Positions 48,766 to 57,731 of a stretch of 64,000 nt of DNA are shown piece by piece. A program made the translations under genes and the position numbers. The notes beneath the pieces are model-generated. The model was not told the DNA's origin. It did no database searches and worked only from the letters and a program-made list of their open reading frames with translations. Source of the DNA: Acuticoccus yangtzensis (GTDB lineage: Bacteria > Pseudomonadota > Alphaproteobacteria > Rhizobiales > Amorphaceae); contig NZ_MJUX01000003.1 in assembly GCF_001927245.1 (NCBI RefSeq), positions 124,001 through 188,000 on the forward strand, written 5' to 3'. Every line of letters starts with the position of its first letter. Within the stretch, counting starts at the first letter, position 1.

Positions 48766-49698
48766 GTGGACCTCAGGCACCTGAAATACTTCCTCGCCAT
48801 CGCCGAAGCGCGGTCGATCTCGGTCGCCGCCCAAACCATCGGCGTCGCTCAGCCTTCGCTGTCGCAGCACCTGAAGCGCATGGAGGAGGAACTCGGCGTG
48901 CGCCTGGTGGAGCGTTCGCCGCGCGGAACGATGCTGACCGAGGAGGGGTGGGTTCTGGTCGAACACGCCCGGCGCATCTGCGGCATGCTGGACGCCTGCG
49001 TCGAAGAAATGCGCAACCTTTCGGGCGAAGTGCGCGGGACGGTGAATTTCGGCATCCCGCCCTCCGCGGCGATGGCGCTGTCCGTCCCTCTCGCCGAGAC
49101 GGTGCGGCTGGAACTCCCCAACGTGCGCCTCAGGGCCGTGGAGTCGATGTCCACCTACATCATGGGCTGGATCGAGGATCGCACGGTCGACCTCGCCATC
49201 GTCTACGATCTCGAGAATGCCGACCATCTGCGCGCGACCCACCTGGTGACGGAAACGCTCGACTTCATCTCCGCGCCCGACAGCTGGCCGTTCGACACGG
49301 TGCCGGGCACACCGGTCCCCTTCAAGGATCTCGAGGGGGTGGAAATGATCCTGCCCTCCAACGGCCTGCGCCGGACGATCGAGAAGTTCGCCCATGTGCG
49401 CGGGGTAAAGCTCAACGTCGTCATGGACATGGATGCGATGACGCAGATCAAGGAGCTGGTCGCGCGGGGCTCCGGCTATGCGATCTTCGCCCCCGCGGCG
49501 ACGCAGGACCTCGTCTCGCGCGGCGAGCTGGTGCGTGCGCCGATCATCGAACCGGTGCTGACGCGCCCGGTGCATCTCGTCCACCACCGCGACGTGGTGC
49601 AGAGCAGAGCCTGCCGCGCCGTGGAGGCGCTGACCCTGAAGGTGGTGCGTGAGCTCGTGGCGCGCGGGCTGTGGGAAGGCACGCTGGCCGAGGCCTGA
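48766..49698 (+). CDS. LysR-family transcriptional regulator
   Basis: About 310 residues: N-terminal winged helix (VDLRHLKYFLAIAEARSISVAAQTIGVAQPSLSQHLKRMEEE) and a periplasmic-binding-fold effector domain (GTVNFGIPPSAAMALSVPLAETVRLELPNVRLRAVE). The effector domain resembles the Nac/Cbl-like branch. I chose the GTG at 48766 because it gives the usual start and AAGG lies 9 bases upstream; ATGs at 48700 and 48709 would add a Pro/Arg-rich leader. The efflux-like gene 103 bases downstream may be its target. Confidence 0.85.
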   Translation: MDLRHLKYFLAIAEARSISVAAQTIGVAQPSLSQHLKRMEEELGVRLVERSPRGTMLTEEGWVLVEHARRICGMLDACVEEMRNLSGEVRGTVNFGIPPSAAMALSVPLAETVRLELPNVRLRAVESMSTYIMGWIEDRTVDLAIVYDLENADHLRATHLVTETLDFISAPDSWPFDTVPGTPVPFKDLEGVEMILPSNGLRRTIEKFAHVRGVKLNVVMDMDAMTQIKELVARGSGYAIFAPAATQDLVSRGELVRAPIIEPVLTRPVHLVHHRDVVQSRACRAVEALTLKVVRELVARGLWEGTLAEA

Positions 49699-49801
49699 TC
49701 TTGAACCCGGCCCTCTGACGACGTACCTCCAGCCCCTAAGCGAGGACGACCTCCTTACGGCTCACCGGCTCGGGACGACCCGATGTTCATGGAGGTTTGA
49801 C

Positions 49802-50227
49802 ATGCGGTCCTTCGGCGATCGCCTTCGCCATGCCCTCAGCTTCGAGATCATCGGGCTCCTCATCGTCGTGCCGCTCGGCGCGCTGGTGTTCGGCAAGCCC
49901 ATGGTCGACATCGGCGCCGTCGGCGTCGTCAGTGCGGTGATCGCGGCGACGTGGGTGTTCGTGTACAACGCCGGCTTCGATTACGCGATGCAGCGCCTGC
50001 GCGGCACCACGCAGAAGGGTCTGCTCTTGCGCATCGCCCACGCGGTGCTGTTCGAGGTCGGACTGGTCGCGATGCTGATGCCGTTCATCGCGTTCTATCT
50101 CGGCGTCACCTTGTGGGAGGCGTTGATGATGGATCTGTCCTTGTCGGCCTTCTATCTGGTCTACGCTTTCACGTTCAACTGGGCCTACGACCGGCTGTTC
50201 CCGCTGCCGGAGTGGCGGACCGTCTAG
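49802..50227 (+). CDS. PACE-family efflux transporter
   Basis: 141-residue inner-membrane protein with four helices arranged as two repeats of the bacterial transmembrane pair domain. Each repeat begins with the PACE signature: RHALSFEIIGLLIVVPL in the first and AHAVLFEVGLVAMLMPF in the second; the family uses the conserved Glu for drug-proton coupling. NAGFDYAMQRL and NWAYDRLFPLP end the repeats. Relatives expel chlorhexidine and similar biocides or short polyamines. GGAGG precedes the ATG. A LysR gene directly upstream parallels the AceR/AceI arrangement. Confidence 0.87.
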   Translation: MRSFGDRLRHALSFEIIGLLIVVPLGALVFGKPMVDIGAVGVVSAVIAATWVFVYNAGFDYAMQRLRGTTQKGLLLRIAHAVLFEVGLVAMLMPFIAFYLGVTLWEALMMDLSLSAFYLVYAFTFNWAYDRLFPLPEWRTV

Positions 50228-50264
50228 GACATGCGGGCCTGCCGCGGCCCCGCGCATCTAAGCC

Positions 50265-51458
50265 TCAGCGCTTGCCGTAGGACTTCGGCAGTCCCAGCAC
50301 CTGCTCGGCGATGAAGCAGAGGATGAGGTTGGTGGAGATCGGCGCCACCTGGTAGAGCCGCGCCTCGCGGAATTTGCGCTCCACGTCGTATTCCTCCGCG
50401 AAGCCGAAGCCTCCGTGGGTCTGCAGACACGCCTCGCCGGCCTCCCAGCTCGCGTCGGCGGCCAGCATCTTGGCCGTGTTCGCCTCCACGCCCGGATTGA
50501 GGCCGGCGTCGTACATGGCGGCGGCGCGGTAGACGATCGCCTCGGCCGCCATCAGGTGCGCGGCGGCCTTGGCGAGCGGGAACTGCACGCCCTGGTTGGC
50601 GCCGATCGGACCGCCGAACACTTCGCGCTCGCGGGCATAGTCGGAGCCCGTCTTGAGGAACCACTTGGCGTCGCCGATGCATTCGGCGGCGATCAAAATG
50701 CGCTCCGAGTTCATGCCCGACAGGATGTAGCGGAAGCCCTTGCCCTCCTCGCCGATCAGGCTGGAGGCGGGGATCACCGCGTTGTCGAAGAAGATCTCCG
50801 TCGTCGCGTGGTTGATCATCGTGCGGATGGGCCGGATCTCCACGCCGTTGCCGCGCAGCTCGCGCAGGTCGATGAGGAAGACCGACAGCCCGTCCGTGCG
50901 CTTCTCCACCTGATCCACCGGCGTGGTGCGGGCGAGGAGCACCATGAGGTCGGAATGCTCGGCCCGGCTGATCCAGATCTTCTGGCCGTTGACGATGTAA
51001 TTGTCGCCGTCACGCCGTGCGGTGGTCTTCAGCGCCAGCGTGTTGGTGCCGGACGTCGGCTCGGTGACGCCGAAGGCCTGCAGGCGCAGCGACCCGTCGG
51101 CGATGCCGGGGAGATACTTCGCCTTCTGCTCGGGGCTGCCGTGGCGCAGCACCGTCCCCATCGTATACATCTGGGCGTGGCAGGCGCCGGCGTTGCAGCC
51201 GCTCTTGTGGATCTCCTCCAGGATGACGGCGCCCGCGGTCAGCGGCAGGCCGGAGCCGCCGTACTCCTCGGGGATCATGGCCGAGAGGTAGCCCGCCTCG
51301 ATCAGTGCGTCGACGAACGCCTTCGGGTAGGCGCGCTCGCGGTCCAGCTCCTGCCAATAGGGGCCGGGAAAGCGGGCGCAGACCGCCGCCACGCCTTCGC
51401 GAATGTCGGCATAAGCGGCGGTCGGGTCGAACTCCGCGGCGGGGGTGAGCTTGTCCAT
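50265..51458 (-). CDS. Acyl-CoA dehydrogenase
   Basis: 397-residue FAD enzyme that forms the alpha,beta double bond in an acyl-CoA. Signatures: GYLSAMIPEEYGGSGLPL, the FAD/substrate segment AFGVTEPTSGTNTLAL, GQKIWISRAEHSDLMVLLAR, and the C-terminal LQTHGGFGFAEEYDVERKFREARLYQVAPI. The ATG is set by the family N-terminus; the frame stays open beyond it as a shadow of the divergent gene. Divergent from the CoA-transferase gene, with which it probably forms a CoA-ester catabolic unit. Confidence 0.93.
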   Translation of the reverse strand: MDKLTPAAEFDPTAAYADIREGVAAVCARFPGPYWQELDRERAYPKAFVDALIEAGYLSAMIPEEYGGSGLPLTAGAVILEEIHKSGCNAGACHAQMYTMGTVLRHGSPEQKAKYLPGIADGSLRLQAFGVTEPTSGTNTLALKTTARRDGDNYIVNGQKIWISRAEHSDLMVLLARTTPVDQVEKRTDGLSVFLIDLRELRGNGVEIRPIRTMINHATTEIFFDNAVIPASSLIGEEGKGFRYILSGMNSERILIAAECIGDAKWFLKTGSDYAREREVFGGPIGANQGVQFPLAKAAAHLMAAEAIVYRAAAMYDAGLNPGVEANTAKMLAADASWEAGEACLQTHGGFGFAEEYDVERKFREARLYQVAPISTNLILCFIAEQVLGLPKSYGKR

Positions 51459-51653
51459 CGGGGTCTCCGGTGAGGTGGGTGGCGGGCGTCGGCGGGTCTC
51501 TGCTGTCATCTTCGCCCCGGCCGGGGAAGCCATGCCACGCCGCGCGCGCATATAACGGGCATCAATAGCCCTGCCGAGGATGGCACGACTTCCGGCCGGG
51601 CGCCGCCCTGTGCCAGCGTGCCGCGCATCGCAGGGCCAGGAGGATGGGGCATT

Positions 51654-52781
51654 ATGGGTGATCTGGACGGGCTTCTCGTCGTGTCGGTGGAGCAGGCGGT
51701 TGCGGCGCCCTACCTGTCGAGCCGTCTGGCGGAGGCGGGCGCTCGCGTCATCAAGATCGAGCGGCCGGAGGGCGACTTCGCCCGCGCCTACGATACGCTG
51801 GTCCATGGCGAGAGCGCCTATTTCGTATGGCTCAACCGCGGCAAGGAGTCCGTCTGCCTGGATCTTCGGCAGGACGAGGACAAGCGCGTTCTGGAAGGGC
51901 TGATCGCCAAGGCGGACGTGTTCATCCAGAACCTCGCCCCCGATGCGATCGACCGGCTGGGCTTCGCCCCCGCGCGCCTCAGAGCCGCTTATCCGCGCCT
52001 CATCACCGTGTCGATCTCCGGCTATGGCGACGAGGGGGAGATGAAGAAGGCCCGCGCCTACGACCTCCTCGTCCAGGCCGAGACGGGGCTCGTCACGATC
52101 ACCGGCAACCCCGCGGGGCCGGCGCGGGTCGGCGTCTCGGTGTGCGACATCTCGTGCGGGATGACGGCGCACCAGTCGGTGCTGCAGGCGCTGTTCGCGC
52201 GGGAGCGGACGGGGGAGGGGCGCCACATCGCCGTCAGCCTCTTCCACGCCCTGTCGGACTGGATGAACGTTCCCTACCTGCAATACGTCTACGGCGACGT
52301 GACCCCGCCGCGGGCGGGGCTGCATCACCCCTCCATCGCGCCATACGGAGCCTATGCGGGTCGGGACGGCAAGGAGGTGCTCTTCGCCGTGCAGAACGAG
52401 CGCGAGTGGGTGCGCCTGTGCAACGAGGTGCTGAAGATGCCGGAGGTGGCGACCGATCCGCGCTTCGTCAGCGGTGCGGCGCGCGTCGCCAACCGCCCGG
52501 CGCTGGATGAGATCCTGAACAGCGTCTTCAGCCGCCACGACCGGGACGATCTGGCAGCGATGCTGACGGCGGCGCAGATCGCCAACGGCCGCGTCAACGG
52601 GATGGACGATCTCGCCCGCCATCCGCAGAACCGCTACGTGGAAGCCGATACGCCGAGCGGGCCGGTGCGCTTCCTGGCGCCGGGGGCGACGGTGAACGGG
52701 GCATCGCCCGCCTTCGGCCCCGTGCCGGCGCTGGGCGAGCATACCGCGGCGGTGCGGGCGGAGATCCTCGGCGAACAGTGA
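51654..52781 (+). CDS. Family III CoA-transferase (CaiB/Frc-like)
   Basis: 375 residues of the class III fold: VVSVEQAVAAPYLSSRLAEAGARVIKIERPEGDFAR, WLNRGKESVCLDLR, NLAPDAIDRLGF, and the catalytic Asp in VGVSVCDISCGM (equivalent to Asp169 of formyl-CoA transferase). HHPSIAPYGAYAGRDG is the usual second-domain marker. It moves CoA between carboxylates; resemblance to mesaconate/itaconate-type transferases is an impression only. AGGAGG lies about 10 bases before the ATG. Divergent from an acyl-CoA dehydrogenase gene. Confidence 0.92.
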   Translation: MGDLDGLLVVSVEQAVAAPYLSSRLAEAGARVIKIERPEGDFARAYDTLVHGESAYFVWLNRGKESVCLDLRQDEDKRVLEGLIAKADVFIQNLAPDAIDRLGFAPARLRAAYPRLITVSISGYGDEGEMKKARAYDLLVQAETGLVTITGNPAGPARVGVSVCDISCGMTAHQSVLQALFARERTGEGRHIAVSLFHALSDWMNVPYLQYVYGDVTPPRAGLHHPSIAPYGAYAGRDGKEVLFAVQNEREWVRLCNEVLKMPEVATDPRFVSGAARVANRPALDEILNSVFSRHDRDDLAAMLTAAQIANGRVNGMDDLARHPQNRYVEADTPSGPVRFLAPGATVNGASPAFGPVPALGEHTAAVRAEILGEQ

Positions 52782-52788
52782 CGCGGGC

Positions 52789-53505
52789 TCAGATGCTGCG
52801 CTGGTTGACCCGCTTGGAGAGTTCCGCCGCGCTCTCGACCCGCTCCGAATAGCGGTCGGTCAGGGCGGCGGAGCGGGCGCGGGTCATCAGCGTGAACTTC
52901 ACCAGCTCCTCCATCACATCGACGATGCGGTTATAGTAGGCGGACGGCAGCATCCGGCCGTCCTCGCCGAATTCCGACCACGCCTTGGCGACGGAGGACT
53001 GGTTGGGGATGGTGATCATCCTCATCCAGCGGCCCAGAATGCGCATCTGGTTGACCGCGTTGAAGCTCTGCGATCCGCCACACACCTGCATCACGGCGAG
53101 CGTCTTGCCCTGGGTCGGCCGCACCGCGCCGGCGGCGAGCGGGATCCAGTCGATCTGTGCCTTCATGATGCCGGTCATGGCGCCGTGCCGCTCGGGGCTC
53201 GACCAGACCATCGCCTCGGACCAGATGGCGAGGTCGCGCAGCTCTTGCACCTTGGGCTGGTCGGCGGGGGCGCCGTCCGGCAGCGGCAGGCCCGCGGGGT
53301 CGAAGATCTTCACCTCCGCGCCGAACCAGGTGAGGAGCCGCGCAGCCTCCTCTGCGGCGAGGCGCGAGTAGGAGACCGGCCGCAGCGAGCCGTAGAGGAT
53401 GAGGACGCGCGGCGGGTGGCCGTCGTCGCCCGGCGCGGCGTAGAGGGCCGGGTTGATCGGCGTCAGGCTGTCGGCGTCGATGTTCGGCAGGTCGTCGATC
53501 GGCAC
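52789..53505 (-). CDS. arsH: ArsH-like NADPH-dependent FMN reductase
   Basis: 238-residue flavodoxin-fold flavoprotein. The phosphate-binding loop [45 protein letters not shown] and [22 protein letters not shown] are hallmarks of ArsH, which oxidises trivalent organoarsenicals and protects from quinones. No arsR, arsB, arsC or acr3 is within the window, so it may serve general redox defence here. It converges on the CoA-transferase gene with 7 bases between stops. Confidence 0.92.
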   Translation of the reverse strand: MPIDDLPNIDADSLTPINPALYAAPGDDGHPPRVLILYGSLRPVSYSRLAAEEAARLLTWFGAEVKIFDPAGLPLPDGAPADQPKVQELRDLAIWSEAMVWSSPERHGAMTGIMKAQIDWIPLAAGAVRPTQGKTLAVMQVCGGSQSFNAVNQMRILGRWMRMITIPNQSSVAKAWSEFGEDGRMLPSAYYNRIVDVMEELVKFTLMTRARSAALTDRYSERVESAAELSKRVNQRSI

Positions 53506-53784
53506 GGCGGGTCTCGGCTGTTCGTGGGGCGGCTGCTGCGCGGCGGGGGGAGAATTGACGCGGCGGCCGTCACAGTCCAGTGCGGGGCCGCTATGCGCGT
53601 GGCCGCCGCCGCCCGATGGCTAGCGTGCCGCGCTGCGGGGGATCGGCATCGCTGCGGCATTTTCGCGTGCTGCGGCGCTGCTGCGCTCTTGCGGACACAG
53701 CACCGGGCCCGCTGCCCGCGCCGCGCGGGTCACATCGCCGTCGGCGCGTTGACTTCGGGCGGACGGCACCCATACTGGCCCCGT

Positions 53785-54138
53785 ATGCGTATTGTTCCGA
53801 TCCTTCTGACCGTGATCGTCCTCGCCGGACTGGTGGCTGCACCGCCGATGACGTCGGCCGCGCTGTCCGGGAAGATCGCCAAAGTGCAGCGCGCCGTGGT
53901 CGAGGCTGTCGGCGCCGGGGGCACCTGCGTCACCGCAGAATGTGCCGAGCGCGTGGTCCGGGACAAGCTGCGCTGCCTCGCATCCACCAGCTTTTGCACC
54001 ACGGCCCTCGCCGCGATCCTGCCAAGCGTGCCGAGCCTTCCGCCCCGTCAGCGCAGCACCGGCATCCCCGTGGAGGAGCCGGGCCTTTCAGTCCACACCA
54101 CGGCGACCGACCCGCCACCGCCCCGAACCACCGCCTGA
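53785..54138 (+). CDS. Small exported hypothetical protein
   Basis: 117 residues. A signal peptide (MRIVPILLTVIVLAGLVAAPPMTSA) is followed by about 60 residues with four Cys in two closely spaced pairs (GTCVTAECAE and RCLASTSFC), suggesting two disulfides, then a Pro/Ser/Thr-rich tail. No family recognised. The ATG was picked as the signal-peptide start; the frame is open far upstream but reads as Arg/His/Cys-rich shadow of the opposite strand. Confidence 0.55.
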   Translation: MRIVPILLTVIVLAGLVAAPPMTSAALSGKIAKVQRAVVEAVGAGGTCVTAECAERVVRDKLRCLASTSFCTTALAAILPSVPSLPPRQRSTGIPVEEPGLSVHTTATDPPPPRTTA

Positions 54139-54471
54139 ACGGCGTTGGCGAGCGGCCTGTCCGGCCCCGTTCACGCAGCGTGAACCGGAGGCACGGCGCG
54201 GCCTTTGTCCCGCGCGCGCACCGTCCGTGGCGTTGAACCGCGCCGCCGATACGGTGCCCGTGAGCGCCGGCCGCCTCCCAGCGATCTCACACCTTCCAAA
54301 CAGTCACAGGCGCAGCCGACCGGGCGCGCGCCCGCAACAGGTCCGCACGGCCTGCGGGAGACACGGAAAGACGACGATGACACACCCGATTTCGATGCGC
54401 CGGCCCGCCGAACGCTGGCGAACCCATGCCGTGACCGAAGTGTCCGCGACGCGAGCCGGGGAGGGCGCGCG
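54139..54471. other. Gap with a perfect dyad before the L,D-transpeptidase gene
   Basis: 333 bases without a gene I can support. It contains GTTCACG-CAG-CGTGAAC at 54169-54185, a 7-bp perfect inverted repeat with a 3-base centre that could be an operator or the hairpin ending the preceding small gene. Nothing else stands out. Confidence 0.45.
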
Positions 54472-55149
54472 ATGACGCTCCTCAACCGCCGCACCTTCGC
54501 GCTCGGCCTCGGCGCCACCACCCTCGCCGGCTGTCAGATGGCGGCGCCTCAGGAAACCGTCGTGCCCGGCCGCAGGGTGATTCCGGCAGACGTGGTCGCC
54601 ATGTACGGGCCGCGCCCGGACGAGCGCTTCCCGCTCCCCGCCGTCGACCTGACGAAGATCGAGCCGCAATATTGGCGCCGCATCGTCGACGATCCGACCG
54701 GCGAGCGGCCCGGCACCATCGTCGTCGACACGGGCGCGCGCTACCTCTACCTCGTCATGGAGGGCGGCCGAGCGATGCGCTACGGCGTCGGCATCGGCCG
54801 TGACGGGTTCTCGTGGAACGGCGAGGCGGTCATTCCCTTCAAGCGCCAGTGGCCGACGTGGACGCCTCCGGCCGAGATGATCGCCCGCGAGCCCGAGCTC
54901 GAGAAATACCGCAACGGTATGGAGCCGGGCCTCGGCAACCCGCTTGGGGCGCGCGCCCTCTACCTGTTCCAGAACGGGCGCGACACGCTCTACCGTCTGC
55001 ACGGCACGCAGGAGGCCTACTCGATCGGCCGCGCCGTCTCCTCCGGCTGCGTGCGGCTCATCAACCAGGACATCATCGACCTTTATGATCGCGTGCCGAA
55101 CGGGACGCGGGTCGTGGTGCGCCCGCCCTCGCAGTCCCTCGGCGTCTGA
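54472..55149 (+). CDS. L,D-transpeptidase (YkuD domain) lipoprotein
   Basis: 225-residue cell-wall enzyme that makes 3-3 peptidoglycan cross-links or attaches proteins to peptidoglycan. The N-terminus NRRTFALGLGATTLAGC combines an RR pair with a lipobox Cys at residue 21. The YkuD catalytic domain runs from about residue 80 (GTIVVDTGARYLYLV) with HGT at His177 and the nucleophile Cys193 in SIGRAVSSGCVRLIN. WTPPAEMI and GLGNPLGARALYL are typical of the alphaproteobacterial ErfK/YbiS-like group. Monocistronic. Confidence 0.92.
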   Translation: MTLLNRRTFALGLGATTLAGCQMAAPQETVVPGRRVIPADVVAMYGPRPDERFPLPAVDLTKIEPQYWRRIVDDPTGERPGTIVVDTGARYLYLVMEGGRAMRYGVGIGRDGFSWNGEAVIPFKRQWPTWTPPAEMIAREPELEKYRNGMEPGLGNPLGARALYLFQNGRDTLYRLHGTQEAYSIGRAVSSGCVRLINQDIIDLYDRVPNGTRVVVRPPSQSLGV

Positions 55150-55171
55150 GCGAGCGGGATGCGGCGCCGGG

Positions 55172-56026
55172 TCAGACTCCCGGCGCCGTCAACATCAGCT
55201 CGAAGGTGATCAACACCGGGCCTCCGCCGGGGACGAGATCGCCGCGGAACATCCCCCCGTCCGGGTCGACGCAGTGGAGCGGGATGCGCCCCGCCGTGGC
55301 GCCCGGCAGCGTCAGCACCTCCGAGGCGAGGCTTTCCATGGAAGGCCCCGCGGTGAAGTCGGCGCCGATGATGGAGCCGAGGCCGTAGAGCGGCGCCTCA
55401 CTGCCGCCCAGTGGGCCGCCCAGTGGGTCGCCGAGCGGGGCGGCAAGGTCAGGCATCACCGTCACCAGATCCTCGAACGGGGCGAGGGTGGCGATGAGAG
55501 CGTTCACCGGCCCCGCCGCCGTGCCGCCGGGCCGGGCGCGGAAGAACGAGAAGGCAGTCTCGTCGTCGGCGGTGACGTCGAACAGGCCGCCGGTGAAGGC
55601 GAAGGCGGTGACCGTGCAGTCGGCGCCGATCGTCACCTGATCCGGCAGAAGGTGGCCGGAGCGGGTGTTGTCGTCCCATACCGCATGGCAGTGGAGCAGC
55701 CACGCCCCCTCCTTGCGGCCGACCGAGGCGACGGCGTGTTCCAGCACCGCGCCTTCCCCTTCGTGGGTATCGCTGTACCAGGCGACGCGCACCCCGTCGG
55801 GCGAGCCGAAGCGGGGCATCACGTAGCGGTAGGGGCCGAGCACCAGCCCGTCCAGCACCAGCATGGCGCTGTCGCAGCCAAGGCCGTCCATCGCCTCGGC
55901 CACCGCCTCCATCAGAATGCGCCCCTTGGCGAGCGGCAGAGCGACGCGCCGCACATGTCCCGGGACCACATGCTGGCGCACCGCGCCGCGCGGTCCCGGA
56001 TGGGTAATTCGCGACGCCCGGCTCAT
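55172..56026 (-). CDS. PCC/DUF296-domain protein
   Basis: 284 residues without signal peptide. The segment from about residue 35 to 165 matches the PCC (plants and prokaryotes conserved, DUF296) fold: GRILMEAVAEAMDGLGCDSAMLVLDG, then HCHAVWDD and SGHLLPDQVTIGADCTVTAFAF, where His residues bind zinc in known structures. The second half (EAPLYGLGSIIGADFTAGPSMES onward) may be a degenerate repeat. Its ATG overlaps the acyl-CoA ligase stop by 4 bases, so it is coupled to CoA-ester metabolism rather than to DNA-binding AT-hook proteins. Function unknown. Confidence 0.7.
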   Translation of the reverse strand: MSRASRITHPGPRGAVRQHVVPGHVRRVALPLAKGRILMEAVAEAMDGLGCDSAMLVLDGLVLGPYRYVMPRFGSPDGVRVAWYSDTHEGEGAVLEHAVASVGRKEGAWLLHCHAVWDDNTRSGHLLPDQVTIGADCTVTAFAFTGGLFDVTADDETAFSFFRARPGGTAAGPVNALIATLAPFEDLVTVMPDLAAPLGDPLGGPLGGSEAPLYGLGSIIGADFTAGPSMESLASEVLTLPGATAGRIPLHCVDPDGGMFRGDLVPGGGPVLITFELMLTAPGV

Positions 56027-57651
56027 GCGCCTGCCTTCTCGGTCAACAGTCCCATCTCGTCCAGCGTCTCGCGCACCAGCTTCTTGGCGATCTTGCCGTA
56101 GCCGGTCTTGGGCATCTCATCGAGGAAGACGTAGCGGGCGGGGAGCTTGTAGCGTGCCAGCTTGCCGTCGATGTGCGCGGCGAGCACGGCGGCGTCCAAC
56201 GTGGCGCCCTCCGCGGGGCTGACGACCGCGAGACCCACCTCGCCCCACTTGGGATGCGGCACGCCGATGATCGCCACCTCCTTTACCGTGGGGTGGGTCA
56301 GCAGCAGCTCCTCGATCTCGCGCGGGTACACGTTGGAGCCGCCGGAAATGTACATGTCCGACGCGCGCCCGGTGATGAAGAGGAACCCCTCCGCGTCGAC
56401 GTAGCCGATGTCGCCGGTGACGAACCAGCCGTTCCGGAACGACTTCACGTTGGCCTCCGGGTTATCGTAGTAGCCCGCGAACACGCCGGGGCCGATGACG
56501 CAAATGTCGCCAGCCTCGCCGGTGGGGAGCTCGTTGCCGGCGGCGTCCTGGATCTGCATTTCCATGCCCGTCCGCTCGAAGCCGCAGGTGCCGACCTTCA
56601 CGCCCGGCCCGTCGTCCGGCGCGTGCAGCGCCTGCGGCAGCACGGTGATGCAGCCCGTCACCTCGCCGAGGCCAAAATATTGGATCATCACCTTGCCGAG
56701 CTTGGCGAGGGCGAATTTCTGATCCTCCCGGTACATCGGCGCCCCGGCATAGATGACGGTCTTCACCGAGGAATGGTCGTAACGGTCGACCGCCGGATGC
56801 TCGGTCAGGATTTTGACGATCGTCGGTACGGTGAAGATGTTCGTGACCTTCCACGCTTCGACGAGCCGCCACGCCTCTTCCACGTCGAGCCGCTCGCCCG
56901 GCAGGAGGATGGACTTGCCGCCGCGCGCCGCGACGACGAGCTGGTTCACGCCCGCACCGTGGGAGAGGGGGGCGACCACCAGCGAGGCATCGGCGTTGGT
57001 GTAGCCCGGCATCAAGTCGGCGAGGTGGTTGGTGATGATGAAGGCCATCTGGCCGTGGGTGAGCACCGCCGCCTTCGGCCGCCCCGTGGTCCCTGAGGTG
57101 AAGAAGAACCAGCACGGATCGTCATACTCGACCGGCTCCACCTCGGTCGCGGCGCCGGCGTGGCGCTCCACCAGCGCCTCGTAATCCTCGCCGAAGTCCG
57201 ACGGGCCGATGGAGATGGTGGCGCGGATCGCCGGCGCGGCCGCGCGGATCGCTGCGGCATGGGCCGGAAAGGCGGCGTGGCAGAGGAGGAGCGTGGCGCC
57301 GGACGCGGTGGCGAGGTAGGCGACCTCGTCCGGGGTCTGGCGGTAGTTGGTCGGAACATAGACGGCGCCCGCGCGGAAGATCGCGAACATCGCCTCGAAC
57401 ATCTGGTTGCAGTTCTTGGACTGGACCAGAACGCGGTCGCCCTTGGCGACGCCGTGCGCCCGGAGCGCGGAGGTCATGGCGTCGACGCGGGCGTTCATCT
57501 CGGCCCACGTCCATGTCGCCTCGCCCCAGACGAAGCCGATTTCGCTGGGGAAGCGCCGGGCGTTCTGGCGCAGGATGTGGGAAAGGTTCATCACCCGCCG
57601 GGTGATGGGGGCGACGCCGCCTTTGGGCGCGCCCCCTGTCGTCTCGTTCAT
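56023..57651 (-). CDS. AMP-dependent acyl-CoA synthetase
   Basis: 542-residue adenylate-forming ligase that activates a carboxylic acid to its CoA ester with ATP. Motifs: FFFTSGTTGRPKAAVLTHGQ (P-loop), YFGLGEVTG, FVTGDIGYVDAEGFLFITGRASDM and the catalytic Lys in PKTGYGKIAKK. The Met at 57651 is preceded by GGGAGG at 6 bases and is a better start than the upstream ATG at 57678. Its neighbours are an IclR regulator and a TRAP transporter, pointing to an imported organic acid as substrate. Resembles fatty-acid/aryl ligases; not further resolved. Confidence 0.92.
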   Translation of the reverse strand: MNETTGGAPKGGVAPITRRVMNLSHILRQNARRFPSEIGFVWGEATWTWAEMNARVDAMTSALRAHGVAKGDRVLVQSKNCNQMFEAMFAIFRAGAVYVPTNYRQTPDEVAYLATASGATLLLCHAAFPAHAAAIRAAAPAIRATISIGPSDFGEDYEALVERHAGAATEVEPVEYDDPCWFFFTSGTTGRPKAAVLTHGQMAFIITNHLADLMPGYTNADASLVVAPLSHGAGVNQLVVAARGGKSILLPGERLDVEEAWRLVEAWKVTNIFTVPTIVKILTEHPAVDRYDHSSVKTVIYAGAPMYREDQKFALAKLGKVMIQYFGLGEVTGCITVLPQALHAPDDGPGVKVGTCGFERTGMEMQIQDAAGNELPTGEAGDICVIGPGVFAGYYDNPEANVKSFRNGWFVTGDIGYVDAEGFLFITGRASDMYISGGSNVYPREIEELLLTHPTVKEVAIIGVPHPKWGEVGLAVVSPAEGATLDAAVLAAHIDGKLARYKLPARYVFLDEMPKTGYGKIAKKLVRETLDEMGLLTEKAGA

Positions 57652-57731
57652 GCCTGTCCTCCCGGTTTTTGTTGTCATGTGTCAGGCGTTGGAAAGGGGC
57701 CGCGCCTGGCGCGGGATGTCGGTCGGGCTTG

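Noticed and set aside
53185-53784. Longer version of the small exported protein starting at 53185
   Set aside because: It would be the antisense of arsH followed by Cys/Arg-rich sequence; the signal peptide starts at 53785.
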